Source of the DNA: Notamacropus eugenii
Taxonomy: Eukaryota; Chordata; Mammalia; Diprotodontia; Macropodidae
Length of the DNA stretch: 64,000 nt
Direction of reading: 5' to 3'
Assembly: GCF_028372415.1 (NCBI RefSeq)
Contig: NC_092873.1
Coordinates: 352,077,890-352,141,889, forward strand
The notes under the pieces were generated by a model, which saw only the letters and a program-made list of their open reading frames with translations, was not told the origin of the DNA and did no database searches. This document shows positions 12,085 through 22,014 of this stretch, in pieces (within the stretch, counting starts at the first letter, position 1; each line of letters opens with the position of its first letter). The translations under genes and the position numbers were made by a program.

Positions 12085-12275
12085 GTTGTTTTTGTTTGTG
12101 TTTTTGGCAAAGATACCGGAGTAGTTTGCCATTTTCTTCTCCAGCGCATTTTACAGATGAAGAAACTGAGACAAAGTGAAATGACTGGCCCATGGTCACC
12201 GCTAGAAAGCACCTGAGGTCGCCTTGGAACTCAGGTCTTCCTTACTCCAGACCAGGAGCTCCTGCATCCTTAAGG
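12085..12275 (-). repeat. tRNA-headed SINE, RTE-like tail (type A)
   Basis: Antisense copy: 'ggcaaagataccggagtagt', 'ttgccattttcttctccag', 'acagatgaagaaactgagac', 'ggaactcaggtcttcctta'. Tail end truncated. Confidence 0.8.
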
Positions 12276-12284
12276 CCTTGCAAA

Positions 12285-12465
12285 CAGTGGGCCTCTAATT
12301 TAGGAGTCAGGGAATCTGGGTTCAAATCCTAGCTCTGCCACTTACACCCTTCTTGGCCTTAGACAAGTCATTTCACTTCTACGGACCTCAATTTCGTCAT
12401 CTGTAAAAGAAGGAGGCGGGACCAGATGACGTCTACAGTCCCTTCCAATTGTGACAGTCCACGAC
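12285..12465 (+). repeat. tRNA-headed SINE, 'cccttccaattg' tail (type C)
   Basis: Head words 'gtgggcctctaatttaggagtc' type and 'ggttcaaatcctagctctg', then 'gacaagtcatttcactt', 'tcgtcatctgtaaaagaagg', 'ccagatgacgtctacagtcc' and 'cttccaattgtgac'. It ends about 75 bp before the SNF8 CpG island. Confidence 0.75.
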
Positions 12466-12539
12466 CTCCATGTTGTGGAATGAATGAACGAATGAACGAG
12501 CAAATTAGTCAGTGAAAGGATAAAAGAACAAATGGGAGC

Positions 12540-12830
12540 TCATCGTGAGCACAGAACGAGGGTAAGGCCAGCGCCCGCGGGGTTAGGCCGAGGGGAGACT
12601 CGCTACGCGCAACGAACGAGGCGGGGTGCGCGGCGCAGCCGGCTGCCGGAAGTGGCGCGCCGTCTCTTCCGGCGCGGGGAGACGACGCGCGGACCGGGCA
12701 CTTCCTGGTTGAGTAGCTCACGGCGGATCCCCTAAGCGGGGCCGGCCCGGGGGCCGGCGGGCGGGCAGGCATGCACCGGCGCGGGGTGGGCGCCGGCGCC
12801 ATCGCCAAGAAGAAGCTGGCTGAGGTGACT
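12540..12830 (+). promoter_or_regulatory. SNF8: SNF8 CpG-island promoter with ETS sites
   Basis: GC- and CpG-dense stretch spanning the presumed start site, 5' UTR and first coding exon of SNF8. Three ETS/GABP-type words are visible: CCGGAAGT at 12,646-12,653, CTTCCGG at 12,666-12,672 and ACTTCCTG at 12,700-12,707. No TATA box is obvious. This fits a housekeeping promoter. The exact start site cannot be read from sequence; it probably lies within about 100 bp upstream of the ATG. Confidence 0.8.
12771..12824 (+). CDS. SNF8: SNF8 coding exon 1 (aa 1-18)
   Basis: Encodes [18 protein letters not shown]. The ATG has G at -3. Donor is GAG|gtgact, phase 0. Confidence 0.96.
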
Positions 12831-15800
12831 CCCCCGGGCGTGCTCCCGTCCCCGAAGCCAGGCACCCCCGTCCCACCTCACCCTTCCAGGCTGGACCCCT
12901 CGTCCCCGGTTCCGGCGACCCCCAAATCAGGCCTCTGCCCCCTCACTTTCTGCTTTTCTGGTGCCAGTTACCCCAGGCTGGGAGGGGAACCCGAACCCCA
13001 AGCTCCTCATCCTCAGGTTCATGCTCATGTTATTCTCCCACAGGCCAAATATAAAGAACGGGGCACTGTCCTGGCCGAGGACCAGCTGGCCCAGGTGAGC
13101 TGGTTGGGATCATAAGATCGCAGCATTTGAAGCTGGAAGGGACGTTGGGGGTCGCTTAGTCCAAGGCCTTTTTACGGATGAGGACCAGGTCCTTAATCCA
13201 AGACCTCTAGCTCTGAAGCCTGGACTCTTTTCACTACAGCAGGGGAGGGGGCTGATTTAGCCCGCTGTTACATGCTGAGAAGTTGGAGAGTTCCAGCGTC
13301 CAGGCTTTTGCTTTCGTCTGACTCTCCAAAGGGAGACGCTCGGGGCAACTAGGTGTGTCGGAGAAGATCTCAATTCAAATCCTGCCTCAGACACCCCAGG
13401 CAGGTCACTCAGCCTTCTCCCCCCTCCCTCTAAAAAGGGGGACTCTCTTTATATACTGTCACTACTTTTCCTGGAGCTCAACCTTTAAAATTGGGAGAGG
13501 CAGTGACAACATTCAGGTTCAAAAAGACGTGGGCAAGTCAGTTTTATTATCATTATTTGTCATTCATTTTCTCATTATGAAGATTATAAGGTTATGGGGA
13601 AGGAAGGAGATAATATGGGGGTGAGAGAGATTTGTACATTTCCTAATATGTAAAAACATTATTAAAATGATAGACATCTATTACTCACAATTCCACACAT
13701 AGACACACAGAGGTACTCACAAGAGTGCCATTAACTTTGCAAGCCAGAGATACTGTAACACGTATATGAAACAAAAGCCATTTCTAATCATCTTCATAAG
13801 TTAATGTTTATATGTGAATTTAAGGTTTGCAAAGCACTTAACATATGTTACTCTTTGCTGCTGTGGAGTTCTAATTTAAAGGAGATGACAGATGTAAATT
13901 AATGAAAACTTCTAAACACCATGCTTTTTTAAGAAAGGCTCATACTAATTTAATCTTGGGGGAAGGTCAGCTTAGGGAATAAACCAGTGATTTCTCCTAG
14001 CAAGGTGAAAAGTGCAGGAAGAGAAGTATGTATAATACAAAACAACATGATTCCTAAATTGATTTTATGTGGCTTTTTTAAGCAGTCAAAAATACCCTTA
14101 CTCCCTAGTTCATGCCTAAATTCAGTGCTCCCTCGACTTATCAATAGTAGAAACTCCATGTATCTGAAATATTTTTTTTACCAATTGAATCTCATTTCTT
14201 ATAACAAGCCAGAGGTTCATTTTTTTCCCATGGCATTTAGATAAGAGTAAAGAAGAGGAGGAGAACAGGTAAGAGAACAGAAGATGGACACTTCTAGGTG
14301 CTTTCAGCCTTTCCTCAGTCTCTGGGTTAGGGGTCTAAATGTTAACACCTGCCTGTTGCTTAACTGGACCACCCTTCACATTCCCTTGTGTCCCTTCCAC
14401 AGATGTCAAAGCAGCTGGACATGTTCAAGACCAACTTGGAAGAATTTGCCAGTAAACACAAGCAAGAAATCCGGAAGAATCCTCAGTTCCGGTTGCAGTT
14501 TCAAGACATGTGTGCCACCATTGGGGTTGACCCTTTGGCCTGTAAGGCATTACCCCTAGGGGTTCCACTACACCTCAGAATTTCAGGAGACTAGGGTATC
14601 AGTAAGAGGTTATTATTAACTGAGTAACTTATAGGGAGAACCAGAGGCTCTCTCTCTGTCTCTTAAAAGAGCTCTTCAACAGATGAGGAAGGGACAGTTC
14701 CTGACCTGAAGAAAACTGTCACTTTAATAGAGAAAAAATAGATTGTGGTGTAAATTAGGTGGGTTGCTTGTCATTACTATTTATGAATTATCATCAGATT
14801 TTTTTTTTAATATCATCCCTTCATTCCTTTTCTTCAGTAACTTCCAAGTCACTTCTATCCATCTGTCTTTGTACGATCACAGAAGGCAAACTTATTTCCA
14901 CCTATGTCTAAGCCATATAGTATTAGGAAGAGACATCTACTATGTTCATGTAGTACGTTCCAAGCCAAGCAGAAAGTTTTTTAAAATTATCTATGCCCCT
15001 TTGCTTATGTAATAGTGGGGACCACCATATAAGTGTTGAAGGGTTGAGTAAAGGAATGAGCAGGGGTTAAAGGCTTCTTATAGGAGAAACATTTTGAGGA
15101 GGAGGTTGTAGAGTAGCAGAATAACCTTGGCTTTTCTGCTTCCTTTCTTTAGCTGGAAAAGGATTTTGGTCTGAGATGCTGGGAGTTGGAGATTTTTATT
15201 ATGAGCTGGGTGTTCAGATTATTGAGGTGTGCCTGGCACTGAAGCATCGTAATGGAGGTGAGGACTTCCACTTGGAACACTTAGGCTACTTTCCCTCTCA
15301 GGTTCATCTCATCCATGTCCCTGTTCATGAGTTCTTAAAGAAACTGTGTTGAAAGCTTAGTCAATCCATTTTAATTAAATCCATGACAAGTCTCCACATC
15401 TAAGGATAAAGGATAACATCTTTTGCTCTTCATGGCATTTTGACAGTCTGATCTCTAGTCTGATTTCTAGTTTTAGGGGAATATGCCTAGGATATAGGTC
15501 AGGCTTGGTCCATGACATGCTCTATAACCTAGAAAAAGTCCCTTAATGTTTCTGGGTAAACTTCCCAATTGACAGTAAAAGGACTGTCAGTCCTGTCATG
15601 CTGGCTTAGCTGTCAAGCTGTTGGAACATGTGACAAAATAAGTCCATGCAAAAACTGCTAAAGGAGTAGGGCTTCATTTTGTTGACCACATTGGATTAAC
15701 TATGCATAAGTTGGTTAGGATAGGGACTTGAGCCAGGGATTTTATTGGTATAGGAAACATCTTGGTGGATAAATACCTCTTCCAGTGCAAGTTAACACCT

Positions 15801-18800
15801 TCTTTGCATCTTGTAGTTTTAGGGGTACTGCCTAGAGCAGGGATGGGGAGCCTGCAGCCTTGAGGCCACATGTTGCCTTCCAGGTCTTTGGGTGTGGCCT
15901 TTTGACTGAGTCCAAGTTTTACAGAACAAATCTTTTTTATTAAGGGGATTTGTTCTGTGAAGTTTGGATTCAGTCAAAGGGTTGCACTTGAGGACCTAGA
16001 GGGCCACATGTGGCCTTGAGGCTACAGGTTCCCCACCCCTGGCCTAAGAGCACTGAGAGGTTCAGTTACTTGCACAGGATCATACAAGATATGTCAGAGT
16101 CAGAAGTCAAACTCAACTCTTTCTGACTTGAAGGCCAGCTCCTAACCCACTAAGTTAAGATAGCCAAAATACCTGTATGTCTGTTGGCTATAAATGGGTA
16201 TGACCTTAGTTTCTGTAAAAGATTTTGAACTTTTTAGAGAAAAAACTGTCTGATTTTCTATTCTCAAGTCTTGTGATCTTCAAAAATGCTTCAGTCCTAT
16301 TGGCCCTAATTGTGCCCATTGTCTACTGATGGTTGGTTATTTTCGGGGGAGAAGGGCAAAAGGAATTCAGGAACTTAGGGGATATTTTTAGGCCCAAGTT
16401 CAGTAATTAGGGTGACTCCTGTGAATGGCCACCACTCATACAGGGATTCTCTCTGTCTGATTTGTACTGTCCCATCCCCTTAGGTCTGATCACTCTGGAG
16501 GAACTACACCAGCAGGTGTTGAAGGGAAGGGGCAAGTTTGCTCAGGATGTCAGCCAGTAGGTATTTCTTTCCATTCCTTTGGGGATGAGGTAGGATTCTT
16601 TAGAAATCAAATATAATCACTTTGGGTTCAAGTTCAGTCTTACCTAGAGAAAAGTTGAAGAATAACTTCACTAACTGCTGGATAACTTCATCTCTTCCTA
16701 TCCATATAATTTCTGACAAAGGCAACCAGGATGGATATAAAGGAAGAAAGATAAGTTAGTATGTCATGGGATATATTGACTGAGTTGACCTGAGACAAGC
16801 ATTTTTAACCTTTTTTGTGTTTCCCCTTTGGCATTCTGGTGAAGCCCATGGACCCCTTTTCAGAATAAAATTTTTAAATGAATAAAATACATAGGATTAC
16901 AAAGGAGATCAATTATATTGAAATACAGTTAACAAAATATTTTTAAAAACACAAGTTTATGTTCCCCAGTTGAAGAACCCCTTGACCTAAGGTATTCCTA
17001 ACCTTAATTTGGGGAGGATAAGAGGTTGATTGTGTATTATACATAGTGATATATGGCAGGTTCCCAAGGAGCCAGCCCTCAAGTATGAGAGCATGGAGCA
17101 GTAGATCTTCAGAAAAGAAGGGAACAGTAAAGGATTATTAGCCATATGTACTACTCAGACCCACTGCTCATCGAATGTGAATGAAGAGAGAGTGAATGGA
17201 TGAGGCTCAAGCAACTGTTATAACAGCAATCCTGAGGGATTAGAGTAAGCACAGCAGCAGACCCTGACCTCCCTTCTCCATGACTGGTCAAAGGTGCCTT
17301 CTTCCTAGGCTGGGGGGAGTGGAGATAGAAGTTTGGATTCTTTGTTGATTGGGGTCACAGGATTGACACCTCTAGCCCTGGAATATCTTCAGTCATTTGG
17401 AGTTCCTTCCTTCATGCTTTCACACAAGCAAACGGGGTGGGGGTGGGGGGGGAGGCAGGACTAAAGGGGTAGGAGTAGTTGGTCTTGTCATTCAAGTGCC
17501 TTTGACTTACTTCTCCCCCATCTCAGAGATGACCTCATCCGGGCCATCAAGAAACTGAAGGCCCTGGGCACTGGCTTCAGCATCATTCCTGTGGGAGGCA
17601 CTTACCTGGTCCAGTCGGTTCCAGCTGAGCTCAACATGGATCATACTGTGGTGCTGCAGCTAGCAGAGGTACCCCCTGCCCCCCCAGCTTCTGCAAGGTC
17701 ACAGAGGTCAAAGAAGACAGTCCCAAACACCTCAACTTGCCCATTCTCATTGTATCCCTCCTCTCCACACTCATCAAGTTTGTTAATCAAGAGTCATTTA
17801 GTCAGGTAACAGGTACGTAAAGGATAGGGTCTGAACCTGGACCTCTGTCTGGGTGAGGAGACTTCCTCCACAATCCCTTTTCTGCAGCTTCTCTTAGGGG
17901 AGCCACCTAGAGCACAGGAGGTTGTGACCTGCTTGTAGTCAGCTTCAAGAAGCAAGGCCACTAAACCAGACTGCCCCAAGGACTGTGCGAAGGGCACTAC
18001 CTTTGCCATCCAGACATGGATGCACTTATTGTGCAACCTTGGGCTTCAGCATTCTGATCTGTAAAATGAGGGAATTAGACTTGGTCCCTAAGGGCCCTTC
18101 TAGTTCTAAATACATTTTTTTTAAATGATAAATTATTTGTAAATTCTAGCTAAGAGACAGATTTCTTGTGGGTGGAACGTAATAGCTGAGACCATAGCCA
18201 GTCATCTGAATGGTACACCCAGTTTTTTCCTTAAAAAGTAAACTAATCCAAGTAGAAGTATTATAACTGGCTATTCTAGCTCCCAGAACAAAACTAGCCA
18301 ACATTTTGCCCACCATCCCACTCTTACCCTTCCTGGGATTTGACCTGTCTAATTGAATGAAATTAACATACACTGTGCCCCTGGGGCTATGCCCAGTTGT
18401 CATTTTCTTACCTCTGGTCTGGGATAGTGGGGAAACCATTGTGCCAGGTGGAGGGGGAGATCAGGAGGAGGCAGACAGTCCCTGCTGATTGGTCCGTGTT
18501 CTTCCTCCCTCCAGAAAAATGGTTATGTGACAGTCAGTGAGATCAAAGCAAGTCTCAAATGGGAGACAGAGAGAGCTCGGCAAGTGCTGGTAAGTGTGCT
18601 TAGAATGGTTAGGAGAGATGGGGCCCTGAAGTACCAGTGCTAGGCAGAGAATTCATCCTTTCAATTCATTTTGAAGAGCGGTAGCAGTAGGGTCCTGAGC
18701 CTTGTGTATTGTCCATTGGCCCCCTTTCTTAGTGTTTATTGTGTCTTCACAAGTGGTGATTAATAACCCTAATATTTCTCTAAGGCAGGGGTTTTGAATT

Positions 18801-20437
18801 AATTTTTTTCAACATTTTGATAACTATTTTAATAGAATTGCTTTCTTTTATATATATATATATTTGTATTTCCATCTAAAAACCATTCTAAGAAAGGATC
18901 CGTAGGCTCCGTCAGACTGCCAAAGAGGGCCATAACACAAAAAAAAGGTTAACAACTGTTGCTCCCAGAAAATAAATGGGTACTATACCTTCCCTGGGCT
19001 AAGGTTACTATGTAACCTCCAGCGTGTACAGGAAGGCAAGTTGCTATTGAGGGACCTCTCTTGGTCCTTGGAAAGCCTGACTCTAGGATAACGATCAGAT
19101 TACCTAAATTTGGTGTGTATTATATGTATGTACATGTCTGTGTGTGCATGTGTACCTTATGTGTATATTGGAACAGTCTTAAGAATGAAGGGAATTAACG
19201 ATATATATCATTATGTAGCATAGGCGCTAGTTTATATGTGTAATAAAATTTTATATCAATATCTTGGGTTTTAGTCTCTAGCACTAATTGCCACCTGGTT
19301 TTTGACAGACCATTTAACTCATGTCTGTGGGCCCCTGAGAGATCATCTATAAAATGCAGGTGATGATAGTGCCAGAAGACAGGAGACTAGTTCACATAAC
19401 CTCAAGGGTCAACTTTGGATTTATGATCCTGTCCTTTTCTCCCTAAAAGGATTCATATATCATTTTTTAACTCTTCAGAGCACTTTCTACATGTTTTGGT
19501 AGAGTAGAGCATTGCGTTTAAAATCAAAGGACTCCAATTAACATCCTGCTTCTGCTACTTATGTAGCTGGGCCAGTCCTTTCACCTCAGGCTTTAGTTTC
19601 CTCATCTGTAACCTAGGTAAGGCAGTAATACTTATATACTATCTACTTTCACAAGGCTGTTGTAAAGAAAGCTCATTGTAAACCTTAAGTACAATACAAC
19701 TATCAACTGGCCTATTCCCATCCCCAGCAAGACTGGGAGGATAAAGTGAGGGGGTAATGACAGGAATTATTCCAGTTTTGCCAATCACCAAGATTAACTA
19801 GCTCAGTGATCTCAGGCAACTTATGTTGTCCCATTACTTCATGACCTTGCCAATATCTCATGCTAAGACCAGTCCTCATTTTCCTCCCACACCCCAGGCA
19901 AATAAGAGGCAATTTTCTCTGCACTTTGGTTAAGAAACAAAGCCAAACAGGTAATGCAAGACCATGGAGTAAGGAAGGTACAGGTGAGGGTGGTGATGGC
20001 ACTTATCTGCATTGTTTAGGGTGAAAACCCCACTGAGGCAAGAGCAGATTTAAGTTTGGCTATAGCTCCTTCCTGCACTGCCTCTGGAGACTGCTCCAGC
20101 TCACTCTCCTTATAATCAAAGTCATTGCAAAAAAACTTCAGACTTCATCTCATCCAATCTATATCTGAATAGTAACTCCTCACTGTCTGGACAAGTGATC
20201 ACCAGCCACCATTTTTGAACAGATCTAATTGTTCAGAAGTTTTGTCATTATATAGAATGAAATTTCCTCTCTGCAACTTCCATCCAGTACCTCCAGTTCT
20301 AGCCTTTGGGGCCAAGCAGAGTATCTATTTTTCTTCCATATCTGCTCTCCAAATTCTTTAAGATAGCAGTCTTGTCTATCTTCCCTCTCTGTTCTCCAGG
20401 TTCTTCAAATGAGCCTTGTCCAGTCATCCTCACAACC

Positions 20438-20475
<38 letters not shown>

Positions 20476-20823
20476 CCATTGCCCTCCTCTAGAGAGGATC
20501 TAGCTATTCAGTGTCCTTCATAAGGTTTGGTACCTAGAATGTAACACTAGATTTTGTGTTCTGACCAGGGTGTGCTTTGCTCCTTTTTCTAGATTTCTAG
20601 AATGCAGTCTCTGCCTGCTATGTCCTAGACTTACAAAACCTTTTTGCCAGTCTTTCATATAAACTCTTGTCCATTCTATCCCCAGGAGCACCTTCTGAAA
20701 GAAGGGCTGGCCTGGCTGGACTTGCAGGCTCCAGGGGAAGCACACTACTGGCTGCCAGCTCTCTTCACAGACCTGTACTCCCAGGAAATCACAGCTGAGG
20801 AAGCCAGGGAGGCCCTCCCCTGA
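12771..20823 (+). CDS. SNF8: SNF8 / VPS22 / EAP30, ESCRT-II subunit (8 coding exons)
   Basis: SNF8 (VPS22, EAP30) is a core subunit of ESCRT-II, which sorts ubiquitinated membrane cargo into multivesicular endosomes together with VPS25 and VPS36; it was first found with the elongation factor ELL. Joined exons are 12771-12824, 13044-13094, 14403-14541, 15153-15257, 16484-16556, 17527-17668, 18515-18589 and 20686-20823: 777 nt, 258 aa plus stop, the human length. Every intron is GT-AG with consistent phase. The start [15 protein letters not shown] and the end [12 protein letters not shown] are as I recall human. An N-terminal helical region (about 25-65) precedes two winged-helix domains (about 75-165 and 170-250, by family knowledge). 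Visible differences from human as I recall it: NPQFRL for NPEFRV, GFSII for GFGII, TYLVQ for TYLIQ. No disruption seen. It converges with UBE2Z. Confidence 0.97.
13044..13094 (+). CDS. SNF8: SNF8 coding exon 2 (aa 19-35)
   Basis: A 51-nt exon encoding [17 protein letters not shown], between ...cccacag and gtgagc. Phase 0 on both sides. Confidence 0.96.
13100..13225 (-). repeat. SINE fragment, type C, in SNF8 intron 2
   Basis: Antisense words 'gaagctggaagggacgttg', 'cttagtccaaggcc' and 'tacggatgagga', starting a few bases after the exon 2 donor. Confidence 0.65.
13344..13440 (+). repeat. tRNA-headed SINE fragment in SNF8 intron 2
   Basis: 'ggggcaactaggtg' head, then 'ctcaattcaaatcctgcctc' and a short 'caggtcactcagcctt' end. 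Shortened internally. Confidence 0.7.
13441..14402 (+). other. SNF8: SNF8 intron 2, remainder
   Basis: Intronic DNA without a clear repeat. 'ggtttgcaaagcacttaac' at 13,825-13,843 resembles a SINE type B tail but is too short to call. No exon-like frame. Confidence 0.5.
14403..14541 (+). CDS. SNF8: SNF8 coding exon 3 (aa 36-82)
   Basis: Begins [20 protein letters not shown], part of the N-terminal helical region, and ends in [10 protein letters not shown] plus the first base of Ser82. Donor gtaagg. Confidence 0.96.
14542..15152 (+). other. SNF8: SNF8 intron 3
   Basis: 611-bp intron with no repeat, RNA gene or exon-like frame that I can support. Confidence 0.6.
15153..15257 (+). CDS. SNF8: SNF8 coding exon 4 (aa 82-117)
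   Basis: Encodes [19 protein letters not shown] and [15 protein letters not shown], opening the first winged-helix domain. Acceptor ctttag, donor gtgagg; split Gly117. Confidence 0.96.
15838..16041. mobile_element. Near-palindromic hAT-like MITE (204 bp) in SNF8 intron 4
   Basis: The two halves are inverted copies: the left end 'cagggatggggagcctgcag' is the complement of the right end 'ctacaggttccccacccctg' with a few changes, and the middle pairs 'acagaacaaatc' with 'gatttgttctgt' around a centre near 15,940. It is flanked by gcctagag (15,830-15,837) and gcctaagag (16,042-16,050), an 8-bp target duplication apart from one extra A, the hAT size. No coding capacity. Confidence 0.8.
16052..16165 (-). 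repeat. SINE head fragment in SNF8 intron 4
   Basis: Antisense words 'actgagaggttcagttacttg', 'cacaggatcatac' and 'gaagtcaaactcaa', just right of the palindromic MITE. Confidence 0.6.
16484..16556 (+). CDS. SNF8: SNF8 coding exon 5 (aa 117-141)
   Basis: Encodes [18 protein letters not shown] then AQDVS. The donor is placed at CA|gtaggt because the next exon starts agatgac, giving Gln141 as CA|A and restoring QDDLIR; a second GT four bases downstream would insert a stop (TAG). Confidence 0.93.
16796..16984 (+). mobile_element. hAT-like non-autonomous DNA transposon in SNF8 intron 5
   Basis: Ends 'caagcatttttaacc' and 'gttgaagaaccccttg' are decayed inverted repeats of a 'caggggttcttaacc' type end. 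The interior reads 'cttttttgtgtttcccctttgg', 'tctggtgaagcccatgga' and 'aaatacagttaacaaaatat'. Flanks acctgaga and acctaagg agree at 6 of 8 bases. The same family lies reversed at 18,786-18,961. Confidence 0.7.
17527..17668 (+). CDS. SNF8: SNF8 coding exon 6 (aa 141-188)
   Basis: Encodes [20 protein letters not shown], then [19 protein letters not shown] and TVVLQLAE, the junction of the two winged-helix domains. Donor GAG|gtaccc, phase 0. Confidence 0.96.
18020..18113 (+). repeat. SINE type C tail in SNF8 intron 6
   Basis: 'gatctgtaaaatgaggga', 'attagacttggtccctaagg' and 'gcccttctagttctaaata'. Confidence 0.7.
18515..18589 (+). CDS. SNF8: SNF8 coding exon 7 (aa 189-213)
   Basis: Encodes [20 protein letters not shown] and ARQVL in the second winged-helix domain. 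Acceptor tccag, donor gtaagt. Confidence 0.96.
18786..18961 (-). mobile_element. hAT-like MITE, reversed copy, in SNF8 intron 7
   Basis: Starts 'caggggttttgaatt' and ends 'ggttaacaactgttg'. Interior words 'gataactattttaatag' and 'cgtcagactgccaaagaggg' are complements of the 16,796-16,984 copy. Flanks ctctaagg and ctcccaga agree at 5 of 8 bases. It contains a short (TA)n run. Confidence 0.65.
19265..19375 (+). repeat. MIR-like SINE fragment in SNF8 intron 7
   Basis: Weak match: 'ttgacagaccatttaactc' and 'gatcatctataaaatgcagg' in SINE order. Confidence 0.45.
19495..19705 (+). repeat. SINE type B in SNF8 intron 7
   Basis: 'tggtagagtagagcattgcg' head, 'ttagtttcctcatctgtaac', 'aaggctgttgtaaag' and 'cattgtaaaccttaag' tail words in order. 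Confidence 0.7.
20110..20600 (-). repeat. CR1/L3-like LINE fragment in SNF8 intron 7
   Basis: Antisense match by memory to the L3 (CR1) 3' region: 'cctctctgcaacttccatcc', 'ctagcctttggggccaagc', 'ccctctctgttctccaggtt', 'gccattgccctcctct', and 'tgttctgaccagggtgtgct'. The C tract at 20,439-20,474 sits inside it. Confidence 0.65.
20439..20474 (+). repeat. 36-bp uninterrupted C homopolymer
   Basis: Thirty-six consecutive C on the plus strand (G on the minus strand), in the last SNF8 intron. Such a run could also be a collapsed or slipped assembly length. Confidence 0.95.
20686..20823 (+). CDS. SNF8: SNF8 coding exon 8 (aa 214-258, stop)
   Basis: Encodes [20 protein letters not shown], then [13 protein letters not shown] and [12 protein letters not shown], with TGA at 20,821-20,823. 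Its acceptor is about 210 bp after the 36-bp C tract. Confidence 0.96.
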   Translation, partial: EHLLKEGLAWLDLQAPGEAHYWLPALFTDLYSQEITAEEAREALP

Positions 20824-20882
20824 TTCTAGGAGGAAGCAGACCAGTGGGAAGAATGGGCAAGAACTACCAAGGGAACCTGAAC

Positions 20883-20888
20883 AATAAA
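20883..20888 (+). terminator. SNF8: SNF8 poly(A) signal AATAAA
   Basis: AATAAA lies 60 nt after the SNF8 stop, giving a very short 3' UTR ending near 20,905. Confidence 0.85.
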
Positions 20889-20905
20889 CATTTTTGTAAG
20901 AAAAT

Positions 20906-22014
20906 GGTCCCAAGTTGCCACTATTCCTCAAGGATTTTTTTAATATCTAATGTTTTCCAGTAATGGAGGGACGTTCTTATAACCATTATTATCCCTGGCA
21001 CTTTTATATTTTTTGTTTTTCAAAATACTATTATCTTAATAGTAACTGTGGAAGAGGTAGGGCAAAAGTGGAAACTGAGGCCCAAAAGTGTAGGGTAGGA
21101 GTTGTAGTAAATTCATAGATGAGATGAGCCCAGGAATCTAGCTTTCCCAGCTCATTCTTTTAAGTACTTTGTAAACATCTATAGGGATGCAAATTATAAA
21201 CAAGCCCATTTTTTTACTAGCTTAATGCTTATTGACTGATTTGCCACATCAAATTCCCTCCCATCCCATTTACAACTCTACTTTGAACCAACAGTCTGAG
21301 TCACCAGGAAAAGGTCAGAGAAACCCAAATGCTTCATTACTTCCTTTGCCTTCAAGAAGATTAGCATTTTGCCTGAGAGGCAGTCGAGCCGGAAAAAGGA
21401 GCTGGATGGCTCTTTTTCCTCCCCTGAAGTCTTCACAGAACTTCCTTCACTCAGCAGAGGAGTTATTAAATAATTAAAATGTGATGCCACAGTGTCACCC
21501 CAAAGTAGTTCTGGATTATCCACAAAGGGGTCGCTCCTGTTAGTTCAGGGCAGTAGGTAGGGGACAGAAATGGCATTGAGGCAAATAACCATTTCCTTTA
21601 CTATCCTCCCAACCCCTCCATGTAAGACTCAGGTATGTTTTCCACAGACCTGACTGAAGCTGGGATAGCCTTCATCCCATAAACCATATCCTCAAGGAGT
21701 AGAACCAGTCTTCAGCAGAGATTCTAACAGCTGCTGACTGGTTCACTCCCAGGCACACCACCCTCCTCACTCTTGTCATCCAGGAACAATAACCAACAGC
21801 TCCCCAACAATTTAATGGTTTTCTGCATTATCTTCAAAGATGGCAACTTCTAATGGTGACAAATTCCCCCTTGCCCACGTAGCCTAACATTCCAGTTCAA
21901 CTTTACTCTTTGCACTCTACCCACATGCCTGGCAATGACATGGTACCCAAGGGCTGGGTACCATGCTTGTCTGAAGTGGTCCTAATGGCCTCTTCTATAC
22001 CCACAGCAACCTTT
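20906..22014. other. Gap between convergent SNF8 and UBE2Z 3' ends
   Basis: About 1.1 kb with no gene or clear repeat. Contains a perfect inverted repeat: CATGGTACCC at 21,939-21,948 and GGGTACCATG at 21,956-21,965, with a 7-nt loop. Confidence 0.55.

Noticed and set aside
16557-16562. Alternative SNF8 exon 5 donor at 16,561
   Set aside because: Using it adds TAG in frame; the upstream GT at 16,557 restores QDDLIR exactly.
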